DNA from: Paenarthrobacter histidinolovorans
GTDB taxonomy: Bacteria; Actinomycetota; Actinomycetes; Actinomycetales; Micrococcaceae
Assembly: GCF_014647595.1 (NCBI RefSeq)
Contig: NZ_BMPM01000006.1
Span: 165,468-229,467, forward strand
Length of the DNA: 64,000 nt
Reading direction: 5' to 3'
How positions within the stretch are numbered: position 1 is the stretch's first letter; each line of letters begins with the position of its first letter. Positions 36,143 to 44,205 of the stretch are shown here, in pieces. Below the pieces are notes generated by a model that worked only from the letters and a program-made list of their open reading frames with translations, did no database searches and had not been told where the DNA came from. Position numbers and translations under genes: made by a program.

Positions 36143-36531
36143 CCATCGTGGTGGGATACGTCCCCACACCAGAAGGCGAAGCAGCATTGACGCAGGCAAT
36201 CGCCGAGGCCAAGAAGAGCAATGACACCCTGGTGGTGATCAACTCCTCCAAGGGCGACGCCCTGGTGGACAACCGCTACGCCCAGGAGCCGGAGATCCAG
36301 AGCATCGAGGACCGGCTGGCTGAGCACGGCATCCAGCACATCATCAAGCAACCCATCCGCGGCCATGACGCAGCAGCCGAGGTGCTTGATGCTGCCGATG
36401 AGCACGACGCCGGTTTGATCGTGATCGGCCTCCGCCGCCGGAGCCCGGTGGGCAAGCTCATCATGGGCAGCGTTTCCCAGCGCATCCTCCTGGAGGCGGA
36501 CTGCCCGGTCCTTGCGGTGAAGGCGGACTGA
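36139..36531 (+). CDS. Universal stress protein (UspA family)
   Basis: This 130-residue Usp domain begins [20 protein letters not shown] and ends with the ATP-binding motif [32 protein letters not shown] (G-2x-G-9x-G(S/T) pattern). It overlaps tctA by four bases, so is translated with the transporter. UspA-type proteins fused to or encoded with transporters often bind ATP/AMP and modulate them; a regulatory role on TctA is inference. Confidence 0.9.
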   Translation: MTIVVGYVPTPEGEAALTQAIAEAKKSNDTLVVINSSKGDALVDNRYAQEPEIQSIEDRLAEHGIQHIIKQPIRGHDAAAEVLDAADEHDAGLIVIGLRRRSPVGKLIMGSVSQRILLEADCPVLAVKAD

Positions 36532-36552
36532 CGCCGGTCAAAGAACGTGGAC

Positions 36553-36597
36553 GCACGACGGCGGCTGGTCACCCTTGGTGACCAGCCGCCGTCGTGC
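36553..36597. terminator. Perfect 21-bp-arm hairpin between convergent operons
   Basis: Positions 36553-36573 and 36577-36597 are perfect complements around a 3-base CTT loop (core GGTCACC-CTT-GGTGACC). It lies between uspA and the GH91 gene, which converge, so it can terminate both, although flanking T tracts are short. It is one of the strongest palindromes in the window. Confidence 0.8.
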
Positions 36598-36603
36598 TTC
36601 ATC

Positions 36604-37956
36604 TCAGGGTGTGGGGCGCACAACCGTATCCGGGCTGTATGAGGTGATGGTGGACGCGGCTCCGCTATCGAGAACCTTGGAATGGGTTGTCGATCCATCG
36701 AGAACCACGTTCTGGGACGCTACGTTGCTGACTACGTGGTTGGTGGCTATGACGTTGCCATCCCCTCCTGCGATCAGGATGATGGTCGGCTCGGCGCCGG
36801 CTGGAACCACCTTGGCCGGTGCGACATCGTAGGCAAAGAGATTGTTCGAGATGAGGTTGTTGTCTCCAAGTGCGTGGATGACACCGTAGAGGTCGTCCAA
36901 CCCGTTGTTGCGGTCGATAAACGGGGGGAAGCCTTCCACGCCGCGGCGGAAGTGGTTGCCTGTTACCAGGTTCTCCTTGCATCCGTTCAGCAGCCGCATC
37001 ATGCCCGGATAAAAACCCTGCAGCCTGTTTGACGAAACGGAGCAGCGGTTGCAGCCGGTGAATTCAATGAGGCTGCGTCCTCTGGGAAAGAAATTGTTCC
37101 CGGTAACAAGCAGTCCCTCGTGGTTTTCGGCGAGGAGTGTTACGCCGTCAGGCCCGGCTCCCATCAGGTTGTCGCTGACAATTGTCGCCTGCCCCGCACC
37201 GGTCAGTTCAACGCAGTTCCCGCACTCAGCGATCATGTTGTCGTGGACCCGCAGGGCGTCCGCGCCCCTGACCACCAAAGCGTGTTCAAGGTAGACGAAC
37301 CCCATCCCGGTGACATGGATCGAGTCGTTGTCCGTTGCCACTTCAATGCCGGTCTTCCCGTTCTTGTAGCTGTTCGCGTCCGGGGTGAAATTGACCCCGT
37401 CCAGGCAGAAGTCCCTGAACACAATCCCGGAGAGGCGCGGACTCCCGTCCCGCCGCACAAGGAATGCCTGCGGCGACGACGGCGGGGTCAGGACCCGGAT
37501 GTGACTGCCGCCCGGCTGAAGGTTCAGCCAGCCTTTGGTGTCCACGTTGTCCTTGATGCTGCGTGAGAAAAAGCCGTGACCAAACCCCGCAATGGTGAGG
37601 TAATCCACATCCACCACAACTTGGGTGCGAAGGTCGTAGTCCCCCGGGGGAATGATGACCACTGCCCCTGGCCTGGTGTCCGGCGTGTTCTGGCGCTGTT
37701 TGATATCGGCAATGATGTCGTTGATGACCGCGCCGATATCCGATTGCGCTGTGGTTTTCGGCTGCCCTTGGATTCGCCAGGCCGTCACGTCGTAGGTGTT
37801 CGGGGAGTTGAAGAGACCACCTTTGGCCTCTTCGGCGGCCTCTGCCTTTGGGGATACCCCGAGACTCAGGGCCGCTGCCAGAGTGCCCACGGCCCCCGCC
37901 CCAACGAGCATTCGGCGACTCGTGTCAGTCATTTCAAGCCTGCTGCCAGTTCCCAC
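36604..37956 (-). CDS. ift: Secreted inulin fructotransferase, DFA III-forming (GH91)
   Basis: This 450-residue right-handed beta-helix enzyme would act outside the cell on inulin, releasing the cyclic disaccharide difructose anhydride III from chain ends (EC 4.2.2.18). The N-terminus carries a Tat-type signal (TDTSRRMLVGAGAVGTLAAAL) ending near AEA. The mature text matches Arthrobacter enzymes as I know them: SPNTYDVTAWRIQ, GFGHGFFSRSIKDNV, NGKTGIEVA. The catalytic pair falls at Asp233 (RGADAL) and Glu244 (MIAECGN). GTG at 37956 has AGGAGATCCA at ideal spacing; ATG at 37932 is an alternative. It is divergent from the importer operon. A DFA I-forming specificity cannot be fully excluded. Confidence 0.93.
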   Translation of the reverse strand: MGTGSRLEMTDTSRRMLVGAGAVGTLAAALSLGVSPKAEAAEEAKGGLFNSPNTYDVTAWRIQGQPKTTAQSDIGAVINDIIADIKQRQNTPDTRPGAVVIIPPGDYDLRTQVVVDVDYLTIAGFGHGFFSRSIKDNVDTKGWLNLQPGGSHIRVLTPPSSPQAFLVRRDGSPRLSGIVFRDFCLDGVNFTPDANSYKNGKTGIEVATDNDSIHVTGMGFVYLEHALVVRGADALRVHDNMIAECGNCVELTGAGQATIVSDNLMGAGPDGVTLLAENHEGLLVTGNNFFPRGRSLIEFTGCNRCSVSSNRLQGFYPGMMRLLNGCKENLVTGNHFRRGVEGFPPFIDRNNGLDDLYGVIHALGDNNLISNNLFAYDVAPAKVVPAGAEPTIILIAGGDGNVIATNHVVSNVASQNVVLDGSTTHSKVLDSGAASTITSYSPDTVVRPTP

Positions 37957-38020
37957 TGGATCTCCTATCGGTCATTGTTCATTGCTCCCGCTCCTTGGCA
38001 TGGCAATCAGACCCAACGAT

Positions 38021-38040
38021 GCCAAATCGTTTATTCAAGG
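38021..38040. promoter_or_regulatory. LacI-type operator candidate 1 (ift side)
   Basis: GCCAAATCGTTTATTCAAGG matches the site at 38190-38209 at 15 of 20 positions (shared pattern CAAAnCGnTTnTTCAAG) and lies 65 bases upstream of the ift start. It has a central CG, as LacI-family operators usually do. The likely binder is the LacI regulator at 41542. Confidence 0.5.
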
Positions 38041-38143
38041 GAGTTGGAAGAAACACTAGGAGCCTCTTAGGAGGGCTGTCAACGCCAAAATCCTGCGGAA
38101 AATTTGGCAACCACCACTCCCCCGATGCGACAGCGAGTGACCC

Positions 38144-38173
38144 TTGACACGGAAAATATCGGCGGCATACACT
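38144..38173 (+). promoter_or_regulatory. Promoter of the DFA importer operon
   Basis: TTGACA (38144-38149), an 18-base spacer and TACACT (38168-38173) face the binding-protein gene. The operator at 38183-38209 begins about 10 bases past the -10 element, where a bound repressor would block initiation. Confidence 0.5.
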
Positions 38174-38182
38174 CTTGCCAAG

Positions 38183-38209
38183 TCGTTTTGGCAAAACGAT
38201 TTTTCAAGC
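38183..38209. promoter_or_regulatory. LacI-type operator candidate 2 (importer side)
   Basis: TCGTTTT-GGC-AAAACGA (38183-38199) is a perfect 7-3-7 inverted repeat. The overlapping 20 bases at 38190-38209 resemble candidate 1. It sits at the expected transcription start of the importer operon. Confidence 0.55.
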
Positions 38210-38270
38210 CAAAGACATGTCATCCCCATCTCTCTGCAATTTCCGTTCAAGAGAAAGTGAGTCGACAGAG

Positions 38271-39557
38271 ATGTCCACTCGAAACACCATCTCCAAGCTC
38301 GTCACCCTCGGCGGGCTGTGCACCGCCGTCGCACTCGTTGCCACCGGTTGTGGCGCCGGCGGCCCGGCACCATCCCAAGGCGGCTCCGGCGGCTCCGGCT
38401 CCATCAACGTCCTGGTCGAAGCCGGTGGTCACGCCGAACTCACCGGCGTAGCCGAGCAGTGCAAGAAGGACACCGGAATCGACGTCAACTTCGTTGAGCT
38501 CCCCTATGACGGAATGTTCAACCGCCTCTCCAGCGAGTTCTCCTCCGGCAACGTCTCCTTCGACGTCGCCGCGCTCGACTCGGTCTGGCTGCCGAGCTTC
38601 AAGGACGCCGTCCAACCCATTGATGAGCTCTTCACGGACGACGTCAAAAAGGACATCTTCCCGGCCCTCGTCAAGGAAGCCAACGTTGACGGCCACTTCA
38701 TCGGACTGCCGGCCTGGACCAACGCCGAGATCATCCTGTACCGCAAGGACCTGTTTGAGGACGCCAAGAACAAGGCTGACTTCCAGGCCAAGTACGGTTA
38801 CGAGCTTGCAGCCCCCAAGACGTGGAAGCAGTACCAGGACATTTCCCAGTTCTTCACCAAGGACGGCATGTACGGCACGGACGTCAAGGGTGCCGTGGAA
38901 ACAGAATGGCTGGCCCACGTGCTCCAGGCCGGTTCCCCCATGGTGCTTGACCAGAACAACAACGTGGTGATCGACAACGCAGCCCACAAGGAAGCCCTGG
39001 ACTTCTACGTGGGCCTGGCCAAGTCCGCGCCCACCGGCGCCGCGCAGGTCGACTGGGCAGCAGCACAGAACCTGTTCAACCAGGGCAAGACCGCCATGAC
39101 CCGCTTCTGGGCCCACGCCTACCGCCAGATCCCAGCGGATGCTCCCGTGGCAGGAAAGGTTGGCGCCGCGGCAATGATCGGCGGCAGCGCCGGCGTCGCG
39201 GGCGTCCCGGGACCTTGGTACCTTTCAGTTCCCAAGGCGACCAAGAACACCGACGCCGCCAAGAAGTTCGTCAAGTGCGCCTATGACTACAACAGCATGG
39301 GAATCGACTCCAAGCTCGGCTTGGCTTCCCGCATCAGCGCGTTCGAGAAGTACCAGGACCAGCCTGGCTACGAGAGCTTCAAGCCGCTGATTGAAACCCT
39401 CAACGCTCCAGCAACGGCCACCCGGCCCGCAACCGCCAAGTGGCAGCAGATCGTGGACACCGTCCTGATCCCGTTGCTGCAGAAGGCCGTGGCAGGTGGA
39501 GACACCTCGGCGCTCCTGGCTGATGCCAAGAAGCAGATCCAGGACCTCCTGAAGTAA
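38271..39557 (+). CDS. ABC importer solute-binding lipoprotein, presumed DFA III/fructo-oligosaccharide
   Basis: This 428-residue binding protein has signal VTLGGLCTAVALVATGCGAG with lipobox Cys and a Gly/Ser linker. It is a family-1 carbohydrate-binding protein (INVLVEAGGHAELTGVAEQCKKDTGIDVNFVELPYDGMFNRLSSEF; IGLPAWTNAEIILYRKDLFED). Its position between the secreted GH91 enzyme and the cytosolic fructan genes implies that it binds DFA III or inulobiose. ATG at 38271 is chosen because MSTRNTIS precedes the signal; the longer frame is unlikely. Confidence 0.9.
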   Translation: MSTRNTISKLVTLGGLCTAVALVATGCGAGGPAPSQGGSGGSGSINVLVEAGGHAELTGVAEQCKKDTGIDVNFVELPYDGMFNRLSSEFSSGNVSFDVAALDSVWLPSFKDAVQPIDELFTDDVKKDIFPALVKEANVDGHFIGLPAWTNAEIILYRKDLFEDAKNKADFQAKYGYELAAPKTWKQYQDISQFFTKDGMYGTDVKGAVETEWLAHVLQAGSPMVLDQNNNVVIDNAAHKEALDFYVGLAKSAPTGAAQVDWAAAQNLFNQGKTAMTRFWAHAYRQIPADAPVAGKVGAAAMIGGSAGVAGVPGPWYLSVPKATKNTDAAKKFVKCAYDYNSMGIDSKLGLASRISAFEKYQDQPGYESFKPLIETLNAPATATRPATAKWQQIVDTVLIPLLQKAVAGGDTSALLADAKKQIQDLLK

Positions 39558-39561
39558 AACT

Positions 39562-39612
39562 CCGCGGCCGGCACCGGCCCGCGCACAGCGCGAAAGACAG
39601 TGCCGGCCGCGG
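39562..39612 (+). repeat. Intercistronic hairpin after the binding-protein gene
   Basis: CCGCGGCCGGCAC (39562-39574) pairs perfectly with GTGCCGGCCGCGG (39600-39612), with an inner GCGC-ACA-GCGC stem. It lies 4 bases past the stop of the binding protein and before the permeases. Structures here commonly raise the level of binding-protein mRNA relative to permease mRNA. Confidence 0.65.
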
Positions 39613-39636
39613 TCCCAACCAGCAGAAAAGAAAACC

Positions 39637-40524
39637 GTGCGTATCTCCGATCGCCGCTTCGCCCTCTATCTGATGACGCCCGCGGCACTGTTCCTGGCCG
39701 TATTCGTGGCCTATCCCCTCTTCCGCCTTGTGGCTGACAGCTTCTTCAAGATCTCCCCCATCGCCGGCGGCCCCCGCGACTTTGTGGGTCTCCAGAACTA
39801 CGTCACCGCGTTCACCTCCGAAGCCTTCACCAGCGCCGGATGGCGGACCCTGGCCTACACCCTGGTGGTGGTGACACTCGAGTTCGCACTCGGCCTGGGC
39901 ATGGCCCTGCTGTTCACCACCTTGGGCAGGAAATCCCAGATCTGGCGGACCGTCTTCCTCTACCCGCTGATGATCGCCCCGATCGTGGCAGGCCTGCTGT
40001 GGAAGTTCCTGATGATCGACAACTTCGGCCTCATCGGCACGCTCCTCCACCAGGCCGGCATCCTGTCCGATCCCAACCAGATCGGCTGGTTGTCCGATCC
40101 CAACATTGTGCTCTTCTCAGTGGCCATCCCGGACATCTGGCTCACCACCTCCTTCATGTGCCTGGTGCTCTTCGCAGGCCTCCAGAACATCCCGGGCGAT
40201 CTGCTTGAGGCCGCCCGCCTCGATGGTGCACGGGCTCCGGCGCTCCTTTTCCGGATCATCCTTCCGCTGCTGCGCCCGGTGATCGCCGTCGCTTTGGTGG
40301 TCCGAGGCATCGACGCGGCAAGGGCCTTCGACACCATCCTCATCCAGACCAACGGTGGTCCGCAGTCGGCATCGGAAACCATGAGCCTGCTGATCTACCG
40401 CACCATGATCCGCTTCGGGGACCCCGGGCTCGCCAGCGCCATGGGCACCATCTACCTCCTCGCAATGCTCGCCATTGCCTTCGTTGCAGTGGCCACCATC
40501 TGGCGGCCAGGAAAGGACAACTGA
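39637..40524 (+). CDS. ABC importer permease (MalF-like), DFA locus
   Basis: This 295-residue permease has six predicted helices and the EAA loop LLEAARLDGARAPALLFRIILPLLRPV. The GTG start at 39637 follows AGAAAAGAAAACC. It shares its last base with the ATG of the second permease (TGATG). It works with the binding protein upstream and the permease downstream; an ATPase must come from elsewhere in the genome. Confidence 0.9.
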   Translation: MRISDRRFALYLMTPAALFLAVFVAYPLFRLVADSFFKISPIAGGPRDFVGLQNYVTAFTSEAFTSAGWRTLAYTLVVVTLEFALGLGMALLFTTLGRKSQIWRTVFLYPLMIAPIVAGLLWKFLMIDNFGLIGTLLHQAGILSDPNQIGWLSDPNIVLFSVAIPDIWLTTSFMCLVLFAGLQNIPGDLLEAARLDGARAPALLFRIILPLLRPVIAVALVVRGIDAARAFDTILIQTNGGPQSASETMSLLIYRTMIRFGDPGLASAMGTIYLLAMLAIAFVAVATIWRPGKDN

Positions 40525-41453
40525 TGAGCAACGCGAGCGTCGCTACCAAAGCCGGGCCACCGCCGTCGGACATCCCGGAACCGCAACCGCTGCGAAAGCG
40601 GCGGGGAGTCAACCGCGAAGGCCTGGAGGCCGGCCGCCGAAGCACCCGGACCATCCTCTGGATCCTGCTGGCTGCGGCCATGGTGCTGTACGGCTTCCCG
40701 TTCCTGTACCTGCTGTTCACGTCGTTCAAGACGCCGATCGACACCATCGCTGTTCCGCCCACCATCCTGCCGAGGGAGTGGACGCTGGAGAACTACACCA
40801 ACGCCCTGGGCCGCAGCGGTGTGGTGGCCTCGTTCATCAACAGCATCCAGACGGCAGTCATCAGCACCGCACTGTCACTGGTCCTGGCCGTTCCGGCCGC
40901 CTACGGCATCACCCGCTACAAAACACCGAGCGGCCGCGTCTTCATCATGGCCGCACTGGTCACCCGCATGGTCCCGCCAGTAGCAATCGGCATTCCGCTG
41001 GCTTCCATGATGGCCTCGGTCGGCTTGGCTGATACCCCCATAGCCCTTTCCATTGCGCACACAACCATCTCGCTTCCGTTGTCCATCTGGCTGATGTCCA
41101 GCTTCTTCGAATCGGTCCCCCGTGACCTGGAAGAAGCCGCCACCGTGGACGGGTGCAGCCGGCTCGGTGCCCTGTGGCGGGTGGTGATCCCGGTGGTGTC
41201 CGGCGGTATTGCGGTCACGGCGATCTTCGCATTCCTGGCTTCCTGGAACGAGTTCCTGTTCGCACTGCTGATGACCGCGATCCGGTCCCAGACCACGCCC
41301 GTGGTGATCGCGAACTTCCAAACGCAGTTCGGCCTGGACTGGGGATCCATGACGGCCCTCGCCGCCGTGTACTCGATCCCGGTCATCCTGCTGACGCTCC
41401 TGCTGCAACGCAAGATCGTGGCGGGCATGACGCTGGGTGCAGTGAAGGGCTGA
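40524..41453 (+). CDS. ABC importer permease (MalG-like), DFA locus
   Basis: This 309-residue permease has a basic N-terminal extension of about 45 residues, six predicted helices and the EAA loop LEEAATVDGCSRLGALWRVVIPVVSGG. The C-terminal motif ASWNEFLFALLM is typical of MalG-type sugar permeases. It completes the importer. About 90 bases separate it from the LacI gene, without a clear terminator, so the regulator is probably part of the same operon. Confidence 0.9.
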   Translation: MSNASVATKAGPPPSDIPEPQPLRKRRGVNREGLEAGRRSTRTILWILLAAAMVLYGFPFLYLLFTSFKTPIDTIAVPPTILPREWTLENYTNALGRSGVVASFINSIQTAVISTALSLVLAVPAAYGITRYKTPSGRVFIMAALVTRMVPPVAIGIPLASMMASVGLADTPIALSIAHTTISLPLSIWLMSSFFESVPRDLEEAATVDGCSRLGALWRVVIPVVSGGIAVTAIFAFLASWNEFLFALLMTAIRSQTTPVVIANFQTQFGLDWGSMTALAAVYSIPVILLTLLLQRKIVAGMTLGAVKG

Positions 41454-41541
41454 CCGCCTCAGGGCCAGCACCACCATCAACGAGTAGCCTACTGATAGCC
41501 CCTCAAGGGCATCACCAAAACCTAAAGGACGTGGGAGTCGG

Positions 41542-42591
41542 ATGAGCAACAAGAACATCGGTATCAAGGACGTGGCCGTCGCCGCCGGCGTGTCCGTCAC
41601 TACCGTGTCCCACGTCCTCAACGAGGTGTCCTACGCCCGGATCAGCAGGGAAACCAGGGACAAAGTCAGGACCGCGGCCGAAGCACTCGGTTACGGCCCC
41701 AACCGCCTGGCCCAGGCCCTCCGAACGCAGAGGACGGGCATGCTGGGGTTGGTGAGTGAGGAAATCGCCACCACCCCGCACGCCGGCCGGATCATCCTCG
41801 GTGCTGACGAAGCCGCCAAAGCCCGCGGCTACAACCTCATGATCATCAACACCCCGGGCTCGGCCAGTCTCGAATCCAGGCAAGCCGACGTCCAGGCCCT
41901 CCTGGAACGCCGCGTGGACGGGATTCTCTATGCCACCATGTACCACCGCAATGTGGAACTCCCCGACAACCTGGGAAACGTCCCGTCCGTGCTGGTGGAC
42001 TCCGTAGCGATCGGTGGAAACATCACCGCCGTGGTTCCGGACGAGGACGGCGGTGCCCGGGCTGCTGTTGGCGCGCTTCTCGACGCCGGCCACACCCGGG
42101 TGGGCTTCATCAACAACACCGACGACGTTCCAGCGACCCGTCAACGCCTCCAGGCTTTCCGGGCCATGCTCACCGAAGCGGGGCTCGACGGCGAAGCGGC
42201 ACCTGTCGAGTCCGAGGTCTCCGAGGTGCAAGGCGGCTATGAGGCCGCCAAGCGGATCCTGTCGCGGGGTGACCGCGCCGATATTCCTACGGCACTGTTC
42301 TGCTACAACGACCGCATGGCCATGGGCGCCTACCGGGCCGCTGCCGAGCTGGGCCTGAACATCCCGGCGGACCTTTCAGTTGTCGGTTTTGACGACCAGG
42401 AACTGATCGCCGCCAACCTGTACCCCGGCCTCACCACCGTGGCCCTCCCCCACTACGAGATGGGGGCCTGGGCCACTGAACACCTCATTGACGCCATTGA
42501 GGGCAAGGAAGATCTGTCCTTGATGGCGCTCCACCCGACCATCCTGGGTTGCCCCTTGGTCCGCCGCGATTCCGTCGCAGCTCCCCGGTAA
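41542..42591 (+). CDS. LacI-family transcriptional regulator of the inulin/DFA locus
   Basis: This 349-residue regulator has an N-terminal helix-turn-helix (IGIKDVAVAAGVSVTTVSHVLNEVSYARISRETRDKV) and a periplasmic-binding-protein-like effector domain (GMLGLVSEEIATTPHAGRIILGADEAA; RVDGILYATMYHRNVELP; SVVGFDDQELIAANLYPGLTTV). It is encoded between importer and catabolic genes and is the evident local repressor; the operators at 38021 and 38183 are its probable sites. The effector would be DFA III, inulobiose or fructose. The ribosome site is AAAGGACGTGGGAG. Confidence 0.92.
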   Translation: MSNKNIGIKDVAVAAGVSVTTVSHVLNEVSYARISRETRDKVRTAAEALGYGPNRLAQALRTQRTGMLGLVSEEIATTPHAGRIILGADEAAKARGYNLMIINTPGSASLESRQADVQALLERRVDGILYATMYHRNVELPDNLGNVPSVLVDSVAIGGNITAVVPDEDGGARAAVGALLDAGHTRVGFINNTDDVPATRQRLQAFRAMLTEAGLDGEAAPVESEVSEVQGGYEAAKRILSRGDRADIPTALFCYNDRMAMGAYRAAAELGLNIPADLSVVGFDDQELIAANLYPGLTTVALPHYEMGAWATEHLIDAIEGKEDLSLMALHPTILGCPLVRRDSVAAPR

Positions 42592-42632
42592 CCCCAACAA
42601 GCCACTCCAACGTCCCAAAAGGAACGCACCAC

Positions 42633-44192
42633 ATGTCCAGTAGCCTCGATGCCGCACGCCCGGAAACAGCCCCGGCCGTAACTCCCCGATTCCGGCCTGC
42701 CATCCATTTCACGGCAAGGGACACCTGGCTGAACGATCCCAATGGCTTGGTATTCCACGACGGTTTGTACCACCTCTTCTTCCAGAACAACCCATTCGGC
42801 AGCGTTTGGGGCAACATGTCCTGGGGCCACGCCACCTCCACTGACCTCCTGCAGTGGACGGAGCACCCTGTTGCCATCGCGGGCGATGAGACAGAGGACA
42901 TCTTCTCCGGAAGCGTAGTGGTGGACCACGGCAATACCTCAGGATTCGGCAGCATCGAATCACCTGCGTTGGTGGCTGTGTACACCAGCGCCTTCAAGGC
43001 CGGAACCATCCACAGCGGCACCCAGGCCCAGTCCCTCGCGTACAGCACCGACGGCGGAATGACGTGGCGCAAATACGATCAAAACCCTGTGCTCACCAGG
43101 AACTCCGAGCACTTCCGCGACCCCAAAGTGTTCCGCTACGAAGGCCCGCAGGGTTCCTTCTGGGTGATGGTCGCCGTCGAAGCGCAGCAGCAGAAGGTGG
43201 TTTTCTACCGGTCCGACGACCTCAAAACGTGGGACTTCCTGAGCCACTTTGGCCCGGCCAACGCCGACGCGGGCGAGTGGGAATGCCCCGATCTCTTTCC
43301 TTTGGCGGTGGACGGGGATCCGGGGAACACCGCATGGGTGCTGATCGTCAACGTCAACCCCGGCGCGGTGGCGGGAGGTTCGGGCGGCCAGTACTTCGTG
43401 GGACAGTTCGACGGCGTCCGTTTCCTTCCCGACGCAGGCTCGCTGGCGGCTCCTACCGGACTTTCATCGATCGCAGACGCCGAAGCGGCCGCCGCGGCCA
43501 TGCAGCAATGCCTGTGGCTGGACTGGGGACGGGACTGCTATGCCTCGGTGTCTTTCAGTGATGCTCCGGATAACCGCCGCATCATCATCGGGTGGATGAA
43601 CAACTGGGACTACGCCAACCAGTTGCCCACGGCACCGTGGCGGTCCTCCATGACCCTGGCCCGTGAACTGCGGCTGAGTTCTGTCAGCGGCGCCACCCGG
43701 CTGGTCCAGCACCCGGTCCTGGGGGAAGCGAAGGAGGAGCTGAGCGAAACCGGCAGCTTCGAGTTGGGCTCCGAAGCCCTCCGCTTGCCCGATGCGTTTC
43801 CCGGCAGGGCCCAGGTGATCCAGGCCGAAATCAAGCCGGGAACCGCCGAACGCGTCGAGGTGAAACTGCTCGCGAGCCCCGACGGGAGCCAGGGCACAGT
43901 CCTGAGCTACACCACAAGCAACAGCCGCCTCACCCTTGACCGCACCCGGTCAGGAGACACCACGTTCCACGAAAAGTTCGCGTCAGCAGAATCAGCACCC
44001 GTCGCCTTGGAGGACGGCGTTCTCAAGCTCCTCATCATCGTGGACCAGAGCTCAGTGGAAGTCTTCGCGCAGGACGGCACAGTGGTTCTCACCGATCTCG
44101 TTTTCCCAGGGGCAAACAGTCAGGAGAACTGGCTGGCCGCAGAGGGCGGCACCGCCACAGTTCTGAAGCTCGCAGTCTCATCACTCGCCTAA
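42633..44192 (+). CDS. Cytosolic GH32 beta-fructosidase (inulobiose/fructan hydrolase)
   Basis: This 519-residue GH32 enzyme releases fructose from beta-fructosides. Its three catalytic motifs are intact: WLNDPNG with nucleophile Asp35, FRDPKVF with Asp163, and EWECPD with acid/base Glu217; FSGS is at 91-94. A C-terminal beta-sandwich with VEVFAQDGTVVLTD completes the family. There is no signal peptide, so it acts on an imported sugar, most likely inulobiose made from DFA III. ATG at 42633 has AAAAGGAACGC upstream. Confidence 0.93.
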   Translation: MSSSLDAARPETAPAVTPRFRPAIHFTARDTWLNDPNGLVFHDGLYHLFFQNNPFGSVWGNMSWGHATSTDLLQWTEHPVAIAGDETEDIFSGSVVVDHGNTSGFGSIESPALVAVYTSAFKAGTIHSGTQAQSLAYSTDGGMTWRKYDQNPVLTRNSEHFRDPKVFRYEGPQGSFWVMVAVEAQQQKVVFYRSDDLKTWDFLSHFGPANADAGEWECPDLFPLAVDGDPGNTAWVLIVNVNPGAVAGGSGGQYFVGQFDGVRFLPDAGSLAAPTGLSSIADAEAAAAAMQQCLWLDWGRDCYASVSFSDAPDNRRIIIGWMNNWDYANQLPTAPWRSSMTLARELRLSSVSGATRLVQHPVLGEAKEELSETGSFELGSEALRLPDAFPGRAQVIQAEIKPGTAERVEVKLLASPDGSQGTVLSYTTSNSRLTLDRTRSGDTTFHEKFASAESAPVALEDGVLKLLIIVDQSSVEVFAQDGTVVLTDLVFPGANSQENWLAAEGGTATVLKLAVSSLA

Positions 44193-44205
44193 GGAGAAGT
44201 CCGGA

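Larger units (their letters stand above)
37957..38270. other. 314-base divergent regulatory region of the inulin locus
   Basis: This region lies between ift and the importer operon and has no gene. It is AT-richer than its surroundings and carries two related operator-like sites (38021 and 38183 onwards) and a promoter towards the importer; these are listed separately. A TTTGGCAA at 38103 may be a further half-site. Confidence 0.7.

Noticed and set aside
36604..37956. Pectate lyase or generic right-handed beta-helix (NosD-type) protein
   Set aside because: The sequence matches GH91 inulin fructotransferases along its length, including the Asp233/Glu244 pair and Tat signal, and sits in a fructan locus.
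42633..44192. Secreted levanase or inulinase
   Set aside because: The GH32 protein has no signal peptide; with the importer next to it, a cytosolic role is more likely.
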